Source of the DNA: Bradyrhizobium sp. Arg816
Lineage (GTDB): Bacteria > Pseudomonadota > Alphaproteobacteria > Rhizobiales > Xanthobacteraceae
Reading direction: 5' to 3'
Assembly (NCBI RefSeq): GCF_029989365.1
Contig: NZ_JAPRAQ010000003.1
Coordinates: 186,001 to 250,000 of the forward strand
DNA: 64,000 nucleotides
Made by a program: the position numbers and the translations under genes. Of the stretch, positions 1 to 8,163 are shown one piece after another. Numbering within the stretch: the stretch's first letter is position 1; each line of letters opens with the position of its first letter. The notes beneath the pieces are model-generated. The model was given only the letters and a program-made list of their open reading frames with translations, ran no database searches and was not told where the DNA came from.

Positions 1-153
1 CAGGAACAGTGCCATCGCCGCGCGGGTCAACCGCTCGCGGGTCGCCTGCAGCTTGCGCTCGCGCAAGCCCAGGCCATCAGGGGATTTTGCCCCTGCTGCC
101 AATGGCTTGGCGCCTTTCCTGGCTGATTTCCCGGCGGCCTTCGAAGCCTTCAA
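1..153 (-). CDS. TetR-family transcriptional regulator, N-terminal part (cut by window edge)
   Basis: Only the first 51 codons lie in the window; the frame stays open to base 1. The start is TTG at 151-153, with the ribosome-binding site GAGGTG (complement of 160-165) six bases upstream. A basic Lys/Ala/Gly-rich leader of about 28 residues is followed by RERLTRAAMALFL, the usual beginning of helix 1 of a TetR DNA-binding domain (often continued as ERGF, here outside the window). TetR proteins are dimeric repressors that often control the gene beside them. This one is divergent from the SDR gene, with 82 bases between the two starts, so autoregulation and control of that gene are likely (inference). 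The ligand-binding domain is not visible, so no ligand can be suggested. Confidence 0.7.
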   Translation of the reverse strand, partial: MKASKAAGKSARKGAKPLAAGAKSPDGLGLRERKLQATRERLTRAAMALFL

Positions 154-174
154 TTATTTCACCTCTTGCAAACT

Positions 175-187
175 TGCACTCAGTGCA
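175..187. promoter_or_regulatory. 13-bp palindrome, candidate TetR operator
   Basis: TGCACTCAGTGCA is a perfect inverted repeat with six-base arms around one central base. It lies in the short gap between the divergent TetR and SDR genes, where a local repressor would be expected to bind. The operator role is inferred from position and symmetry only. Confidence 0.4.
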
Positions 188-235
188 CATTTAGACCCGT
201 CGCGGGGCTTTTCCAGCCCCGAACGGAGATATGGC

Positions 236-1174
236 ATGACCGACTGGAGCACGGCAGACATCCCCTCTCTCAGCGGCAAGACCGCCGTCGTGACCGGGGC
301 GACGGGCGGCCTCGGCTACGAGACGGCGATGGCGCTGGCGGGCGCCGGTGCCATTGTCATACTCACCGGACGCAACGACGCAAAGGGCCTGCGGGCGATC
401 GAGGGCATTTGCGAGCGGTTTCCCAACGCATTGATCGCCTACGAGCATCTCGATCTCGCCAGTCTCGCCTCCGTCGCCGATTTTACCAGGCGCTTTGCCG
501 CCAGCAACGAGCAGCTGGATCTCCTGATCAACAATGCCGGCGTGATGGCGCTGCCGAAGCGGCAGCAGACGGACGATGGTTTCGAGATGCAGCTCGGCAC
601 CAACTATCTCGGCCATTACGCGCTGACGGCACAGCTGTTGCCGCAGCTTCGTCGCGCGAAAGCGCCGCGCATCGTCAATCTGTCGAGCCTCGCGCACCGC
701 TCCGGTGCGATCAATTTCGACGATCTGCAAGGCAAGCGTTCCTATCGCCCCTGGCGCGCCTATTGCCAGTCCAAGCTGGCGATGCTGATGTTTTCGCTGG
801 AGCTGCAGCGCCGCAGCCTCGCCACCGGCTGGGGCCTGACGAGCCTCGGCGCCCATCCCGGCTACGCGCGGACCGATCTCATTCCGAACGGGCCGGGCGC
901 GAACACTTTCCAGTCGCGCGTGAGCCGTTGGCTCCAGCCTTTCATCAGCCACTCCGCAGCCGAAGGCGCGCTGCCCACGCTGTTCGCGGCGACCTCGCCG
1001 GCTGCAGAGTCCGGTGGCTATTACGGTCCGAACTGGTTCTACGAATTGAAGGGGCCGCCTGCGCCGGCGAAGATCATGCCGCAGGCGAAGGATTTCGCCG
1101 CGGCCGCCATGCTGTGGGATGTCTCGGCGACGTTGACCGGTGTATCCTTCGACGAGATCGCGGTTGCCGCATGA
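236..1174 (+). CDS. Short-chain dehydrogenase/reductase (SDR), retinol-dehydrogenase-like
   Basis: A 312-residue NAD(P)-dependent oxidoreductase. The cofactor motif TGATGGLG lies at residues 20-27, NNAG at 99-102 and the catalytic YCQSK at 176-180, preceded by the serine-containing strand NLSSLAHRS. Length and the extended C-terminus resemble the retinol dehydrogenase / WW-domain oxidoreductase branch of the classical SDRs; the substrate cannot be read from sequence. The reading frame stays open further upstream, but the ATG at 236 is preferred because ACGGAGAT sits just before it and the protein then begins shortly before the Rossmann fold. It is divergent from the TetR gene and probably cotranscribed with the next Rossmann-fold gene, whose possible ATG at 1171 overlaps its stop. 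Confidence 0.85.
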   Translation: MTDWSTADIPSLSGKTAVVTGATGGLGYETAMALAGAGAIVILTGRNDAKGLRAIEGICERFPNALIAYEHLDLASLASVADFTRRFAASNEQLDLLINNAGVMALPKRQQTDDGFEMQLGTNYLGHYALTAQLLPQLRRAKAPRIVNLSSLAHRSGAINFDDLQGKRSYRPWRAYCQSKLAMLMFSLELQRRSLATGWGLTSLGAHPGYARTDLIPNGPGANTFQSRVSRWLQPFISHSAAEGALPTLFAATSPAAESGGYYGPNWFYELKGPPAPAKIMPQAKDFAAAAMLWDVSATLTGVSFDEIAVAA

Positions 1175-1200
1175 GCCGCGGGCCGGTTGGGAACGTCACG

Positions 1201-1860
1201 ATGCAAGTCATCATCTTCGGCGCGACCGGCATGGTCGGTCAGGGCGTATTGCGCGAATGCCTGATCGACACCGGCATCGACCGCGTGCTCGTGGTCGGCC
1301 GCAGCCCGACCGGAGTGCGAAACGCCAAGCTCACCGAAATCACGCACGGCGATTTCACCGACTACTCGGCGATCGAAGCGCAGCTCACGGGCTTCGATGC
1401 CTGCTTCTTCTGCCTCGGCGTCTCCTCGATCGGCATGAGCGAGGATCGCTATCGCCATCTCACCTACGATCTCACGCTCGCGGCGGCGACGACGCTCGCG
1501 AAGCTCAATCCGCAGATGACGTTCGTCTACGTCACCGGCGCCGGCACCGATTCCACCGAGCAGGGATCGCGGATGTGGGCGCGGGTCAAGGGCAAGACCG
1601 AAAACGATCTGCTCAAGTTGCCATTCCGGGGCGCCTACATGTTCCGGCCCGGGGCGATCCAGCCCCTGCACGGCGCCCGCTCCAAGACCGCCTGGGTGCA
1701 GGCCGTGTATGCCGCAACCGGGCCGCTCTGGTCGGCGCTGCGCCGGATCTCGCCGCGGCTGGTCACCTCGACCGAGCAGATGGGTCGCGCCATGATTCGT
1801 GTCGCCCGGGAGGGGTATCCGCGGAAGGTACTGGAGATGGAGGATATCAATAGCCTCTAG
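1201..1860 (+). CDS. NAD(P)-binding Rossmann-fold protein (NAD-dependent epimerase/NmrA-like)
   Basis: A 219-residue protein beginning with MQVIIFGATGMVGQGVL, the nucleotide-binding loop of atypical SDRs (GATGMVG at residues 7-13). Later segments (VYVTGAGTD, FRPGAIQP) match small YbjT/HTATIP2-like proteins. It lacks the YxxxK pair of classical SDRs, so catalysis cannot be assumed. An alternative ATG at 1171 would overlap the stop of the preceding SDR and add ten residues; the start at 1201 puts the beta-strand right at the N-terminus, as is usual for the family. Cotranscription with the SDR under the TetR regulator is likely. Confidence 0.75.
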   Translation: MQVIIFGATGMVGQGVLRECLIDTGIDRVLVVGRSPTGVRNAKLTEITHGDFTDYSAIEAQLTGFDACFFCLGVSSIGMSEDRYRHLTYDLTLAAATTLAKLNPQMTFVYVTGAGTDSTEQGSRMWARVKGKTENDLLKLPFRGAYMFRPGAIQPLHGARSKTAWVQAVYAATGPLWSALRRISPRLVTSTEQMGRAMIRVAREGYPRKVLEMEDINSL

Positions 1861-1942
1861 TCGGCTGGCCCGTTAGTTTCACGGAAATTTCCGCGTCCGC
1901 GCGCGTTGAGCCATATCAGTCCCCCGAGGAGAAATGCCGGCG

Positions 1943-2392
1943 ATGTCTCCCCAGCTCAAACTGATCGCGCTCGATGCCGACGATCTCGCGGTGATCTCGA
2001 CCCATGTGCAGGACGCCCGCGTCCAGGCCGCCGACATCATCTGGCGGCAGAGCGAGAAGCGGCTGGTGGTCGGGATGAGCCGGCTGGACTGGGAGCAGAC
2101 TCTGGACGGCGAGGCCGAACCCCGCCGGCTGGTCGCCGCGCTCCGCTTCGACCGCGTGCTCGCCTGCAAATCGCGCAACATCGATCTCGGCGCGCCGGAC
2201 GAGGTTCTGGACCTCGTCGGCATCGAGTTTCACCCCCAGGACGGCCGCGACCAGGAGCCCGGCGGCAGCGCCCTGCTGCTGTTCGCCCATGGCGGCGCCA
2301 TCCGCCTCGACGTCGAATGTCTGGAGTGCGAGTTGACTGATCTGGGGGCGGACGAGCTGGGGGCGGGACTGGGCATCGAGGAGGAGGGGTGA
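1943..2392 (+). CDS. DUF2948 family protein
   Basis: A 149-residue cytoplasmic protein of unknown function, with the typical opening QLKLIALDADDLAVISTHVQDA and the central DWEQ segment. In many alphaproteobacteria this family is encoded directly upstream of hisD, as here. Two in-frame ATGs occur at 1934 and 1943; the Shine-Dalgarno GAGGAGA at 1926-1932 is one base from the first and ten from the second, so 1943 is preferred. A link to histidine synthesis is suggested only by gene order. Confidence 0.8.
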   Translation: MSPQLKLIALDADDLAVISTHVQDARVQAADIIWRQSEKRLVVGMSRLDWEQTLDGEAEPRRLVAALRFDRVLACKSRNIDLGAPDEVLDLVGIEFHPQDGRDQEPGGSALLLFAHGGAIRLDVECLECELTDLGADELGAGLGIEEEG

Positions 2393-2537
2393 GTTGACCG
2401 GTATACCAGTCAAGCCAGGTCGGGCCGCTGCCGGAACGGCATCTCCCGAGGGTTGACGCAGCTTCCCCGTCGCGCCATTGAGCAGGGGGTCGGGTGAGCC
2501 AATCCGCCCCAAAGACCAGCCGGAAGCCAAGCCAAAA

Positions 2538-3833
2538 ATGCCCGTTCGTCTCGACCGCAGCAGCGCCGATTTTGACCAGCGATTCGCGGCCTTCCTCGCC
2601 GCCAAGCGCGAGGTCTCGGCCGACGTCGAGGCCGCCGTGCGCGTCATCGTCGACGACGTGGCCAGGCGGGGCGATGCGGCCCTGCTCGAGGCCACGGCAA
2701 AGTTCGACCGGCTGAAGCTGGATGCATCCGGCCTGCGCGTCACCGCCGCAGAGATCGAGGCGGCCGTAAAGGCCTGCGATGCCGCGACGCTGGATGCGCT
2801 CAAGCTCGCGCGCGACCGCATCGAGACCTATCACCGCCGCCAGCTTCCGAAGGACGAGCGCTTCACCGATCCGCTCGGCGTCGAGCTCGGCTGGCGCTAT
2901 ACCGCGATCGAATCCGCCGGCCTCTATGTACCCGGCGGTACCGCGGCCTATCCCTCCTCGGTGCTGATGAACGCGGTACCCGCGAAGGTCGCCGGCGTCG
3001 CGCGCCTCGTCATGGTGGTGCCGTCGCCGGACGGCAAGCTCAATCCGCTGGTGCTGGCGGCCGCTTCGCTCGGCGGTGTCAGCGAGATCTACCGCGTCGG
3101 CGGCGCGCAGGCCGTGGCGGCGCTCGCCCACGGCACCGCGACGATCGCGCCGGTCGCAAAGATCGTCGGCCCCGGCAACGCCTATGTCGCCGCAGCAAAA
3201 CGGCTGGTGTTCGGCAAGGTCGGCATCGACATGATCGCCGGTCCCTCCGAGGTGCTGGTGATTGCCGATGACACCGGCAATGCCGACTGGATCGCCGCTG
3301 ATCTGCTGGCGCAGGCCGAGCACGACGCCAGCGCGCAATCGATCCTGATCACGGATTCCGCGCGCCTGGCCGCCGATGTCGAAAAAGCCGTCGAAGCGCA
3401 GCTGAAGACATTGCCGCGCACAGCAATTGCCGGCGCCTCCTGGGCCGATTTCGGCGCCATCATCATGGTGAAGAAACTTGCCGATGCCATTCCGCTCGCG
3501 GATGCGATCGCGGCCGAGCATCTCGAGATCATGACTGATGATCCCGACGCGCTTGCCGCAAAGATCCGCAACGCCGGCGCGGTGTTCCTCGGGGCGCATA
3601 CGCCGGAGGCGATCGGCGACTATGTCGGCGGCTCCAACCACGTGCTGCCGACGGCGCGCTCGGCGCGGTTCTCCTCAGGCCTCGGAGTTGCCGACTTCAT
3701 GAAGCGCACCTCGATCCTGAAATGCGGCCCGGACCAGCTGCGTGCGCTCGGACCTGCCGCGATGACGCTCGGACAAGCGGAGGGGCTGGACGCTCATTCG
3801 CGCTCGATTGGATTGCGCCTCAATCTGTCATGA
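2538..3833 (+). CDS. hisD: Histidinol dehydrogenase
   Basis: Catalyses the last two steps of histidine biosynthesis: zinc-dependent, NAD-linked oxidation of L-histidinol through the aldehyde to L-histidine. The 431-residue length is typical. Recognisable blocks are [40 protein letters not shown], the Gln/His metal ligands in [10 protein letters not shown], the catalytic Glu-His in AAEHLEIM, the Asp ligand in [12 protein letters not shown] and the C-terminal His ligand in [10 protein letters not shown]. The frame is open upstream to 2478, but the ATG at 2538 gives the family's N-terminus ([13 protein letters not shown]). Its stop overlaps the ATG of the UPF0262 gene (ATGA), so the two are probably translationally coupled. 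Confidence 0.97.
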   Translation: MPVRLDRSSADFDQRFAAFLAAKREVSADVEAAVRVIVDDVARRGDAALLEATAKFDRLKLDASGLRVTAAEIEAAVKACDAATLDALKLARDRIETYHRRQLPKDERFTDPLGVELGWRYTAIESAGLYVPGGTAAYPSSVLMNAVPAKVAGVARLVMVVPSPDGKLNPLVLAAASLGGVSEIYRVGGAQAVAALAHGTATIAPVAKIVGPGNAYVAAAKRLVFGKVGIDMIAGPSEVLVIADDTGNADWIAADLLAQAEHDASAQSILITDSARLAADVEKAVEAQLKTLPRTAIAGASWADFGAIIMVKKLADAIPLADAIAAEHLEIMTDDPDALAAKIRNAGAVFLGAHTPEAIGDYVGGSNHVLPTARSARFSSGLGVADFMKRTSILKCGPDQLRALGPAAMTLGQAEGLDAHSRSIGLRLNLS

Positions 3834-4327
3834 CCCAGCCGCCCGAACAGGACGACACGACCAATCGCATCGTCGCGGTCACCCTCGACGAGGACTCGAT
3901 CGGCCGTTCCGGGCCCGACATCGAGCATGAGCGCGCGATCGCGATCTACGATCTGATCGAGCAGAATCTGTTCGCGCCCGATGGCGCCGACGGGAAGGGG
4001 CCGTTCACGCTGCATATCGGCATCACCGGCAGCCGGCTGATGTTCGACATTCGCTGCGACGACGGCACGCCCGTGGTCGCGCATCTGTTGTCGTTGACGC
4101 CGTTCCGGCGGATCGTGAAGGACTATTTCATGATCTGCGACAGCTACTATCAGGCGATCCGGACAGCTACGCCGGACAAGATCGAGGCCATCGACATGGG
4201 CCGCCGCGGCATCCATGACGAGGGATCGCGCACGCTCCAGGAGCGGCTGAAGGGCAAGGTGCGGGTCGATTTCGAGACCTCGCGCCGGCTGTTCACGCTC
4301 ATCACCGTCCTTCATTGGAAGGGCTAA
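3830..4327 (+). CDS. UPF0262 family protein
   Basis: A 165-residue cytoplasmic protein of an uncharacterised alphaproteobacterial family. The hallmarks are [23 protein letters not shown] near the N-terminus, [10 protein letters not shown], and [15 protein letters not shown] in the middle; I read no catalytic motif. It starts at the ATG overlapping the hisD stop and is followed five bases after its own stop by the low-molecular-weight phosphatase gene. The order hisD - UPF0262 - phosphatase is conserved in rhizobia. The function is unknown, and the link to histidine synthesis is positional only. Confidence 0.88.
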   Translation: MTQPPEQDDTTNRIVAVTLDEDSIGRSGPDIEHERAIAIYDLIEQNLFAPDGADGKGPFTLHIGITGSRLMFDIRCDDGTPVVAHLLSLTPFRRIVKDYFMICDSYYQAIRTATPDKIEAIDMGRRGIHDEGSRTLQERLKGKVRVDFETSRRLFTLITVLHWKG

Positions 4328-4332
4328 GTGCG

Positions 4333-4800
4333 ATGGCGGCGCCGCCACGCGCACGCGATCCGCAATCGGTGCTGTTCGCCTGCGCGATGAACAGCGTGCG
4401 CTCGCCGATGGCCGAGAGCCTGCTGCGGCACATGTTTCCACAAGGCCTCTACGTGAAGTCGGCCGGCGCCAGGAAAGGCGAGCTCGATCCCTTCGTGGTC
4501 GCCGTGATGGATGAGCTGGGGCAGGACATCTCCGCCCACAAGCCGCAGACCTTCGAGGAGCTGGAGGATTGGGAGGGGCTGAATTTCGACCTCATCATCA
4601 CGCTCTCGCCCGAAGCGCACCACAAGGCGCTGGAGCTGACCCGCACGCTCGCCGCCGACGTCGAATACTGGCCGACGCAGGATCCCACCACGATCGAAGG
4701 CAGCCGCGACCAGAAGCTCGCCGCCTACCGCGAGGTCTGCGACCAGCTCCTGATGCGCATCCGCAGGCGTTTCGCGAAGGTCGGCGCGGCGAGCGGTTAG
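4333..4800 (+). CDS. Low-molecular-weight protein-tyrosine-phosphatase / arsenate-reductase-like protein
   Basis: A 155-residue protein with the phosphate-binding loop C-x5-R as CAMNSVRS (Cys17, Arg23), the nucleophile signature of this fold. The acid-loop region [13 protein letters not shown] carries an Asp suited to act as general acid. The fold is shared by tyrosine phosphatases and thioredoxin-coupled arsenate reductases, and sequence alone does not decide between them. No arsenic-resistance genes are nearby, and the fixed position behind hisD and UPF0262 favours a housekeeping role. The ATG at 4333 is chosen because it places the P-loop at residue 17. Confidence 0.83.
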   Translation: MAAPPRARDPQSVLFACAMNSVRSPMAESLLRHMFPQGLYVKSAGARKGELDPFVVAVMDELGQDISAHKPQTFEELEDWEGLNFDLIITLSPEAHHKALELTRTLAADVEYWPTQDPTTIEGSRDQKLAAYREVCDQLLMRIRRRFAKVGAASG

Positions 4801-4945
4801 CCGTAACACCCGCGTCACAGACCGAGGGCACATGCATGTGGGACGCCTCGAATCAGTAAAGTCCGGGTTCCCGGGTTGTGAAATCAGCCCCCTTCCGATA
4901 GGTTCCGCGCGCAATTCACCCCCTGCTTCATCCCCCAATCACCTG

Positions 4946-5575
4946 ATGCTCGGCCGCCCCAAATTCGTACTTGCCTCCGGTTCGCCGCGGCGCCTGTCGC
5001 TGCTCAACCAGGCCGGCATCGAGCCGGACGCGCTCCGGCCGGCCGACGTCGACGAGACGCCGAAGCGGGGCGAGCTGCCGCGCGCCTGCGCCAACCGTCT
5101 CGCAAGGGCCAAGGCCGATGCGGCGCTCAAATCAGTCCAGCTCGACGACGAGCTGCGCGGCGCCTTCATCCTCTCGGCCGACACGGTTGTGGCGGTCGGC
5201 CGCCGCATCCTGCCCAAGGCCAATCTGGTGGACGAGGCGGCGCAGTGCCTGCGGCTGCTGTCGGGCCGCAACCACCGCGTCTACACCGCGATCTGCCTGG
5301 TGACGCCGCGCGAGGCCTTCCGCCAGCGTCTGGTCGAGACCCGCGTCCGCTTCAAGCGCCTCTCCGAGGACGACATCCAGGCCTACATCGGCTCTGGCGA
5401 ATGGCGCGGCAAGGCCGGCGGCTACGCCGTGCAGGGCATCGCCGGTTCCTTCGTGGTGAAGATGGTGGGGTCCTACAGCAACGTCGTCGGCCTGCCGCTC
5501 TACGAGACCACGACGCTGCTCGGCGGCGAGGGTTTTCCGATCCGCTTCGGCTGGCTCAACGCCACGGCGATCTAG
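4946..5575 (+). CDS. maf: Maf-like nucleoside triphosphate pyrophosphatase
   Basis: A 209-residue Maf/Ham1-type enzyme that hydrolyses non-canonical or modified nucleoside triphosphates to the monophosphate, a house-cleaning activity also linked to septum control. It has the loop ASGSPRR at residues 10-16, RPADVDE, the catalytic-Asp segment [16 protein letters not shown], and a [16 protein letters not shown] block. The frame is open further upstream, but [16 protein letters not shown] at 4946 is the usual family start. It lies just before yacG, a conserved pairing in rhizobia. Specificity (dTTP/UTP or m7GTP) is not assigned. Confidence 0.92.
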   Translation: MLGRPKFVLASGSPRRLSLLNQAGIEPDALRPADVDETPKRGELPRACANRLARAKADAALKSVQLDDELRGAFILSADTVVAVGRRILPKANLVDEAAQCLRLLSGRNHRVYTAICLVTPREAFRQRLVETRVRFKRLSEDDIQAYIGSGEWRGKAGGYAVQGIAGSFVVKMVGSYSNVVGLPLYETTTLLGGEGFPIRFGWLNATAI

Positions 5576-5719
5576 CGCGCCGACAAAAATCTCGAAAACA
5601 ACCCCATGCACAGTAGAATGGGCCGCCGGACCCGGCCCGCAGCGCCTGCGCGTCCGGGCGAGGAACCGCTTCGCCGACAGGCTCTTGAACGCCTTCACCC
5701 CGAGTAAGCTGCCGACATC

Positions 5720-5902
5720 ATGGACGACCACGTCAAAAAGCCCGCCGGCCCGCTCAAAACCTGCCCGATCTGCGGCAAGCCGCAGTCGGAAGCCACCCGC
5801 CCGTTCTGCTCCTCGCGCTGCCGCGACGTCGACCTGAACCGCTGGCTGAAAGGCTCCTACGTCATTCCCGGCCGCGACGACGAGGCGGATGGCGAAGAAT
5901 AA
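5720..5902 (+). CDS. yacG: YacG zinc-binding DNA gyrase inhibitor
   Basis: A 60-residue protein with a four-cysteine zinc site: CPIC (Cys15, Cys18) and FCSSRCRDVDLNRWL. This is the YacG pattern C-x2-C-x15-C-x3-C followed by the DLxxWL helix. In Escherichia coli YacG binds GyrB and blocks DNA binding by gyrase. The C-terminus is acidic (RDDEADGEE), as in other members. It lies 144 bases downstream of maf; no promoter or terminator was recognised between them. Confidence 0.93.
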   Translation: MDDHVKKPAGPLKTCPICGKPQSEATRPFCSSRCRDVDLNRWLKGSYVIPGRDDEADGEE

Positions 5903-6019
5903 CGAGTAATATCAATCTCTTAGTCAGGCGGTCGATTCTCCGTGAACCAGCCGCAGCAAGCCCGCCCCACCTTGTGCACAGGCGGGCCGCGCCCAGCGAA
6001 GCCACTTGGCGAAGCCGGG

Positions 6020-6048
6020 TGGACAGGCCGCTTCCAGCCCACTATAAA
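6020..6048 (+). promoter_or_regulatory. Putative sigma-70 promoter of tRNA-Phe
   Basis: TGGACA at 6020-6025 and TATAAA at 6043-6048 are separated by 17 bases, the ideal sigma-70 spacing, and lie about 40 bases before the mature tRNA 5' end. Assigned by consensus match only. Confidence 0.45.
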
Positions 6049-6086
6049 CCGCCCGCTCGATGGGCCTTGGCCCCTCTTTGGAGCAC

Positions 6087-6162
6087 GCCCAGGTAGCTCA
6101 GTTGGTAGAGCATGCGACTGAAAATCGCAGTGTCGGTGGTTCGATTCCGCCCCTGGGCACCA
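6087..6162 (+). tRNA. tRNA-Phe (GAA)
   Basis: A 76-base cloverleaf with the 3' CCA encoded. The acceptor stem GCCCAGG pairs with CCTGGGC, the D-arm contains AGCTCAGTTGGTAGAGC, the anticodon loop is CTGAAAA with anticodon GAA, and the T-arm is GGTGG-TTCGATT-CCGCC. It is a single gene with no other tRNA or rRNA adjacent. No integrase or attachment-site duplication of its 3' end was noticed nearby. Confidence 0.97.
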
Positions 6163-6238
6163 TCCTGGTGCTTGCCCTCGTTCTCCGGCATCCGCTGACG
6201 CCAATTTCTCCGGCCTATTCCAGCAACGCCACGCATCG

Positions 6239-6427
6239 TGGCTGAGCGCGTACCTTGGTTCAGCGGGTGCGGTGCTGTTGACGATGCTCATTCATGGCTG
6301 CGCGCGCTTCATGGCGGAACGCAACGATGATTTCCGCACGCTCCAGGAGCCAAACCTCGTCGTCGTGGCCATCGCGGTCGCCGTTCTGATGACGTTCGTC
6401 CAGTGGTTGATCACCACGGGCGGATGA
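6239..6427 (+). pseudogene. Small membrane-protein remnant without a clear start
   Basis: The frame ending at the TGA 6425-6427 encodes two hydrophobic segments, LSAYLGSAGAVLLTMLIHGCA and LVVVAIAVAVLMTFVQWL, joined by a charged linker (RFMAERNDDFRTLQEPN), with G+C-ending codons typical of real genes here. No good start exists: the frame runs open upstream towards the tRNA with no Shine-Dalgarno. An internal GTG or the ATG near 6282 would give about 47-51 residues and lose most of the first helix. It is either a truncated relic beside the tRNA or a very short gene. Apart from this, the 6163-6541 interval holds nothing I recognise. Confidence 0.35.
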
Positions 6428-6541
6428 CGAGACCGGCCGAATCAAGTTGCAGGATTCGGCGATGCAACTCCAATTGGCGCGTGATATCCTCGTCTCGGGG
6501 GATGGAATGGACTGTCCCTCCGCATCTGGAAGGACATGGCC

Positions 6542-7033
6542 ATGACGTTGTCGTCACGCTTCGTTGCGCGTCCCGCTGTCGCATTCCCATCGATTGCACT
6601 GTTGCTGTGCGGCCTGAGCGGCACGGCAATGTCTCAACCGACGCCCACCGAGACCCAGCTTCCCAGCGTCACGGTCGACGCGCCGCGACAGGTGGCAAGG
6701 CCGCACAAGCCAACGCATCACGTGGCCGCCCGCAGCACCGGGTATCGGACATCGCCAACCACATCGACAGCCGCGGCGGTGCCGATGTCGGATGCCGCGA
6801 GGCTCGCCAAGCTCGAACGCGAAACGAGCAGCTGTGCCGGCGGTTGCCAATCGAGCTTCAAGACGGGAAATCAGCCCTGGGTCGGCTGCAACGCTTCGGG
6901 CGGCGTGTACTCCTTCACGTGCCGGAACGTCGGCAACTTCAAGACCTACGACGAGTGCAAGGAAGCCGGACGAGTCACCGGCTGGCGGTCGGGCGAGACC
7001 TCGGCCTATTGCAGCAGCTTGGCGTTGAAGTAG
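6542..7033 (+). CDS. Secreted hypothetical protein with TonB-box-like segment and Cys-rich C-terminal domain
   Basis: A protein of 163 residues. A signal peptide (RPAVAFPSIALLLCGLSGTAMS) is followed by the segment QLPSVTVDAP, like the mature start of TonB-dependent receptors, then a basic Pro/Thr/His-rich linker and a C-terminal domain with five cysteines (SSCAGGCQSSF, VGCNASG, FTCRNVG, DECKEAG, AYCSS). I do not recognise the family and give no function. The second ATG (6542) is preferred over 6536 because GGAAGGA ends seven bases before it. The last codons lie in the 127-bp repeat that recurs at 9.4 kb, so the gene's 3' end has been duplicated. Confidence 0.7.
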   Translation: MTLSSRFVARPAVAFPSIALLLCGLSGTAMSQPTPTETQLPSVTVDAPRQVARPHKPTHHVAARSTGYRTSPTTSTAAAVPMSDAARLAKLERETSSCAGGCQSSFKTGNQPWVGCNASGGVYSFTCRNVGNFKTYDECKEAGRVTGWRSGETSAYCSSLALK

Positions 7034-7147
7034 GGGCGGCTGGGGTTGAGGAGGCTCGTCGGCTAGGCCAGCCTCCTCCGATCGGACTGGGCACAGTCGC
7101 CCGCGCATCGATAATCACGGCGTGATCGCCGGTACCTATCATCGCAC
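7021..7147. repeat. ~127-bp direct repeat, copy A
   Basis: Runs from the last codons of the upstream secreted-protein gene (GGCGTTGAAGTAG) through its hairpin to ATCATCGCAC. It is nearly identical to 9419-9544 in the same orientation, with roughly ten mismatches or single-base gaps by eye. The two copies bracket about 2.3 kb of small accessory genes. The stretch to 7287 holds no other gene I can support. Confidence 0.85.
7048..7078 (+). terminator. Hairpin downstream of the secreted-protein gene
   Basis: GAGGAGGCT (7048-7056) pairs perfectly with AGCCTCCTC (7070-7078) around a 13-base loop, fifteen bases after the stop codon. No T-run follows, so it may be an mRNA 3'-end stabilising hairpin rather than a strong intrinsic terminator. 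The stem is largely kept in the second repeat copy. Confidence 0.45.
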
Positions 7148-7287
7148 GCTGCGGTTCCGGTCGAAAACGCAACCAAGTCCAATAATGCTCAGTAGCGCTC
7201 CGTCAGAACTTCGAACCGACACCTCCATTGTTGATGCGAGAGCGATCCGGTGGGCAACCTGCAAACCCGCAAGACGAAGTCTGCCTT

Positions 7288-7680
7288 CTAATTCCCTTTG
7301 GGCCCGGGCGGTCCGATCGGGCCTGCAGGTCCGGCCGGCCCTGGAGGACCCGCTGGCCCGGGGAGGCCGCAATTCTGTATCACCACGTCTCTCGTATCTG
7401 ATCCGGACGTGATCTTGACGATACAAGTGGATGGAAACTCCGGTCCAATCCACCGAAATCCTCCCGTCGACGTGCTCTCGACTTTCACGGTTTTGCTCGG
7501 ACTGATCTTGATCTCCACGCTGGGCTCGCGGGGCCGTCTTACTCTTCCGACGATGACCAACTCGCCCTGCGATATGGTGGCGGTTGTTATGAATATTTCC
7601 GCATGCGCGCTTTCAGTCCACGCAATTGCAAAGCCGGCAATAAGAGCTCCAACGGTTCCAAAAGGCTTTGCGAACATCAT
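7288..7680 (-). CDS. Secreted protein with short collagen-like C-terminal tail
   Basis: About 130 residues: a signal peptide (GTVGALIAGFAIAWTESAHAE), a beta-rich middle (ITTATISQGELVIVGRV, CIVKITSGSDTRDVVIQNC) with two Cys that may pair, and a tail of eight Gly-X-Y triplets (GLPGPAGPPGP onwards) ending in PKGN. Such small proteins with collagen-like ends recur in Bradyrhizobium, and their role is unknown. The start is one of the two adjacent Met codons at 7680/7677, preceded by GGGAGG; an in-frame upstream start at 7701 is less likely. It lies in the repeat-bounded islet, 27 bases downstream of the SHOCT protein gene in the same direction. Confidence 0.72.
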   Translation of the reverse strand: MMFAKPFGTVGALIAGFAIAWTESAHAEIFITTATISQGELVIVGRVRRPREPSVEIKISPSKTVKVESTSTGGFRWIGPEFPSTCIVKITSGSDTRDVVIQNCGLPGPAGPPGPAGPAGPIGPPGPKGN

Positions 7681-7707
7681 GGGCCTCCCCGCTTCCCTCA
7701 CCGATGG

Positions 7708-8091
7708 TTAGGAGACCAGCTTGGTGCGAAGGCGCCCGTACTCGGTGTCGGTTATGGAGCCCGATTTTTTGAGCTGATCGAGCTTGGAAAGCTCGTCGGC
7801 GACACTAAAGCCGACGATGTGCCGTAATTCCTCGCGCGCCCGCTGAGCCTGCTCAGCGCTGCGTTCCGCCATCCCCCTGCCTTGGGTGATGAGGTAAGCA
7901 AAGATGCCGAGGTAGGAGGTCAGAACAAGCGCAAGCACCCACAGTGCCTTACCCCATCCGGAAATGTCGTGGCGCCTGAACAGGTCGCCATAGATGACAA
8001 TGAGCAGCCAGAACCAAACGACAAATGCGAATACAGCAATTATATCCATCAGAAAATTTCGATATGTGAATCCTTCCTGAGCGAAGAACAT
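7708..8091 (-). CDS. Membrane protein with PLDc_N-like helices and C-terminal SHOCT domain
   Basis: A protein of 127 residues. Two transmembrane helices (FLMDIIAVFAFVVWFWLLIV and ALWVLALVLTSYLGIFAYLI) flank the short loop YGDLFRRHDISGWGK, the layout of the phospholipase-D-nuclease N-terminal domain. A charged linker leads to DELSKLDQLKKSGSITDTEY, a typical SHOCT module (short C-terminal oligomerisation motif). No catalytic domain is present. The ATG at 8091 with AAGGGG upstream is preferred over an in-frame start at 8145. An anchoring or oligomerising role is inferred. Confidence 0.78.
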   Translation of the reverse strand: MFFAQEGFTYRNFLMDIIAVFAFVVWFWLLIVIYGDLFRRHDISGWGKALWVLALVLTSYLGIFAYLITQGRGMAERSAEQAQRAREELRHIVGFSVADELSKLDQLKKSGSITDTEYGRLRTKLVS

Positions 8092-8163
8092 TGCGATCCC
8101 CTTATTGAGTTGCCGTTCTCGATCTCTTCTGTAGGCCAGTCGCACGGCCCGCTACGCGAAGGC

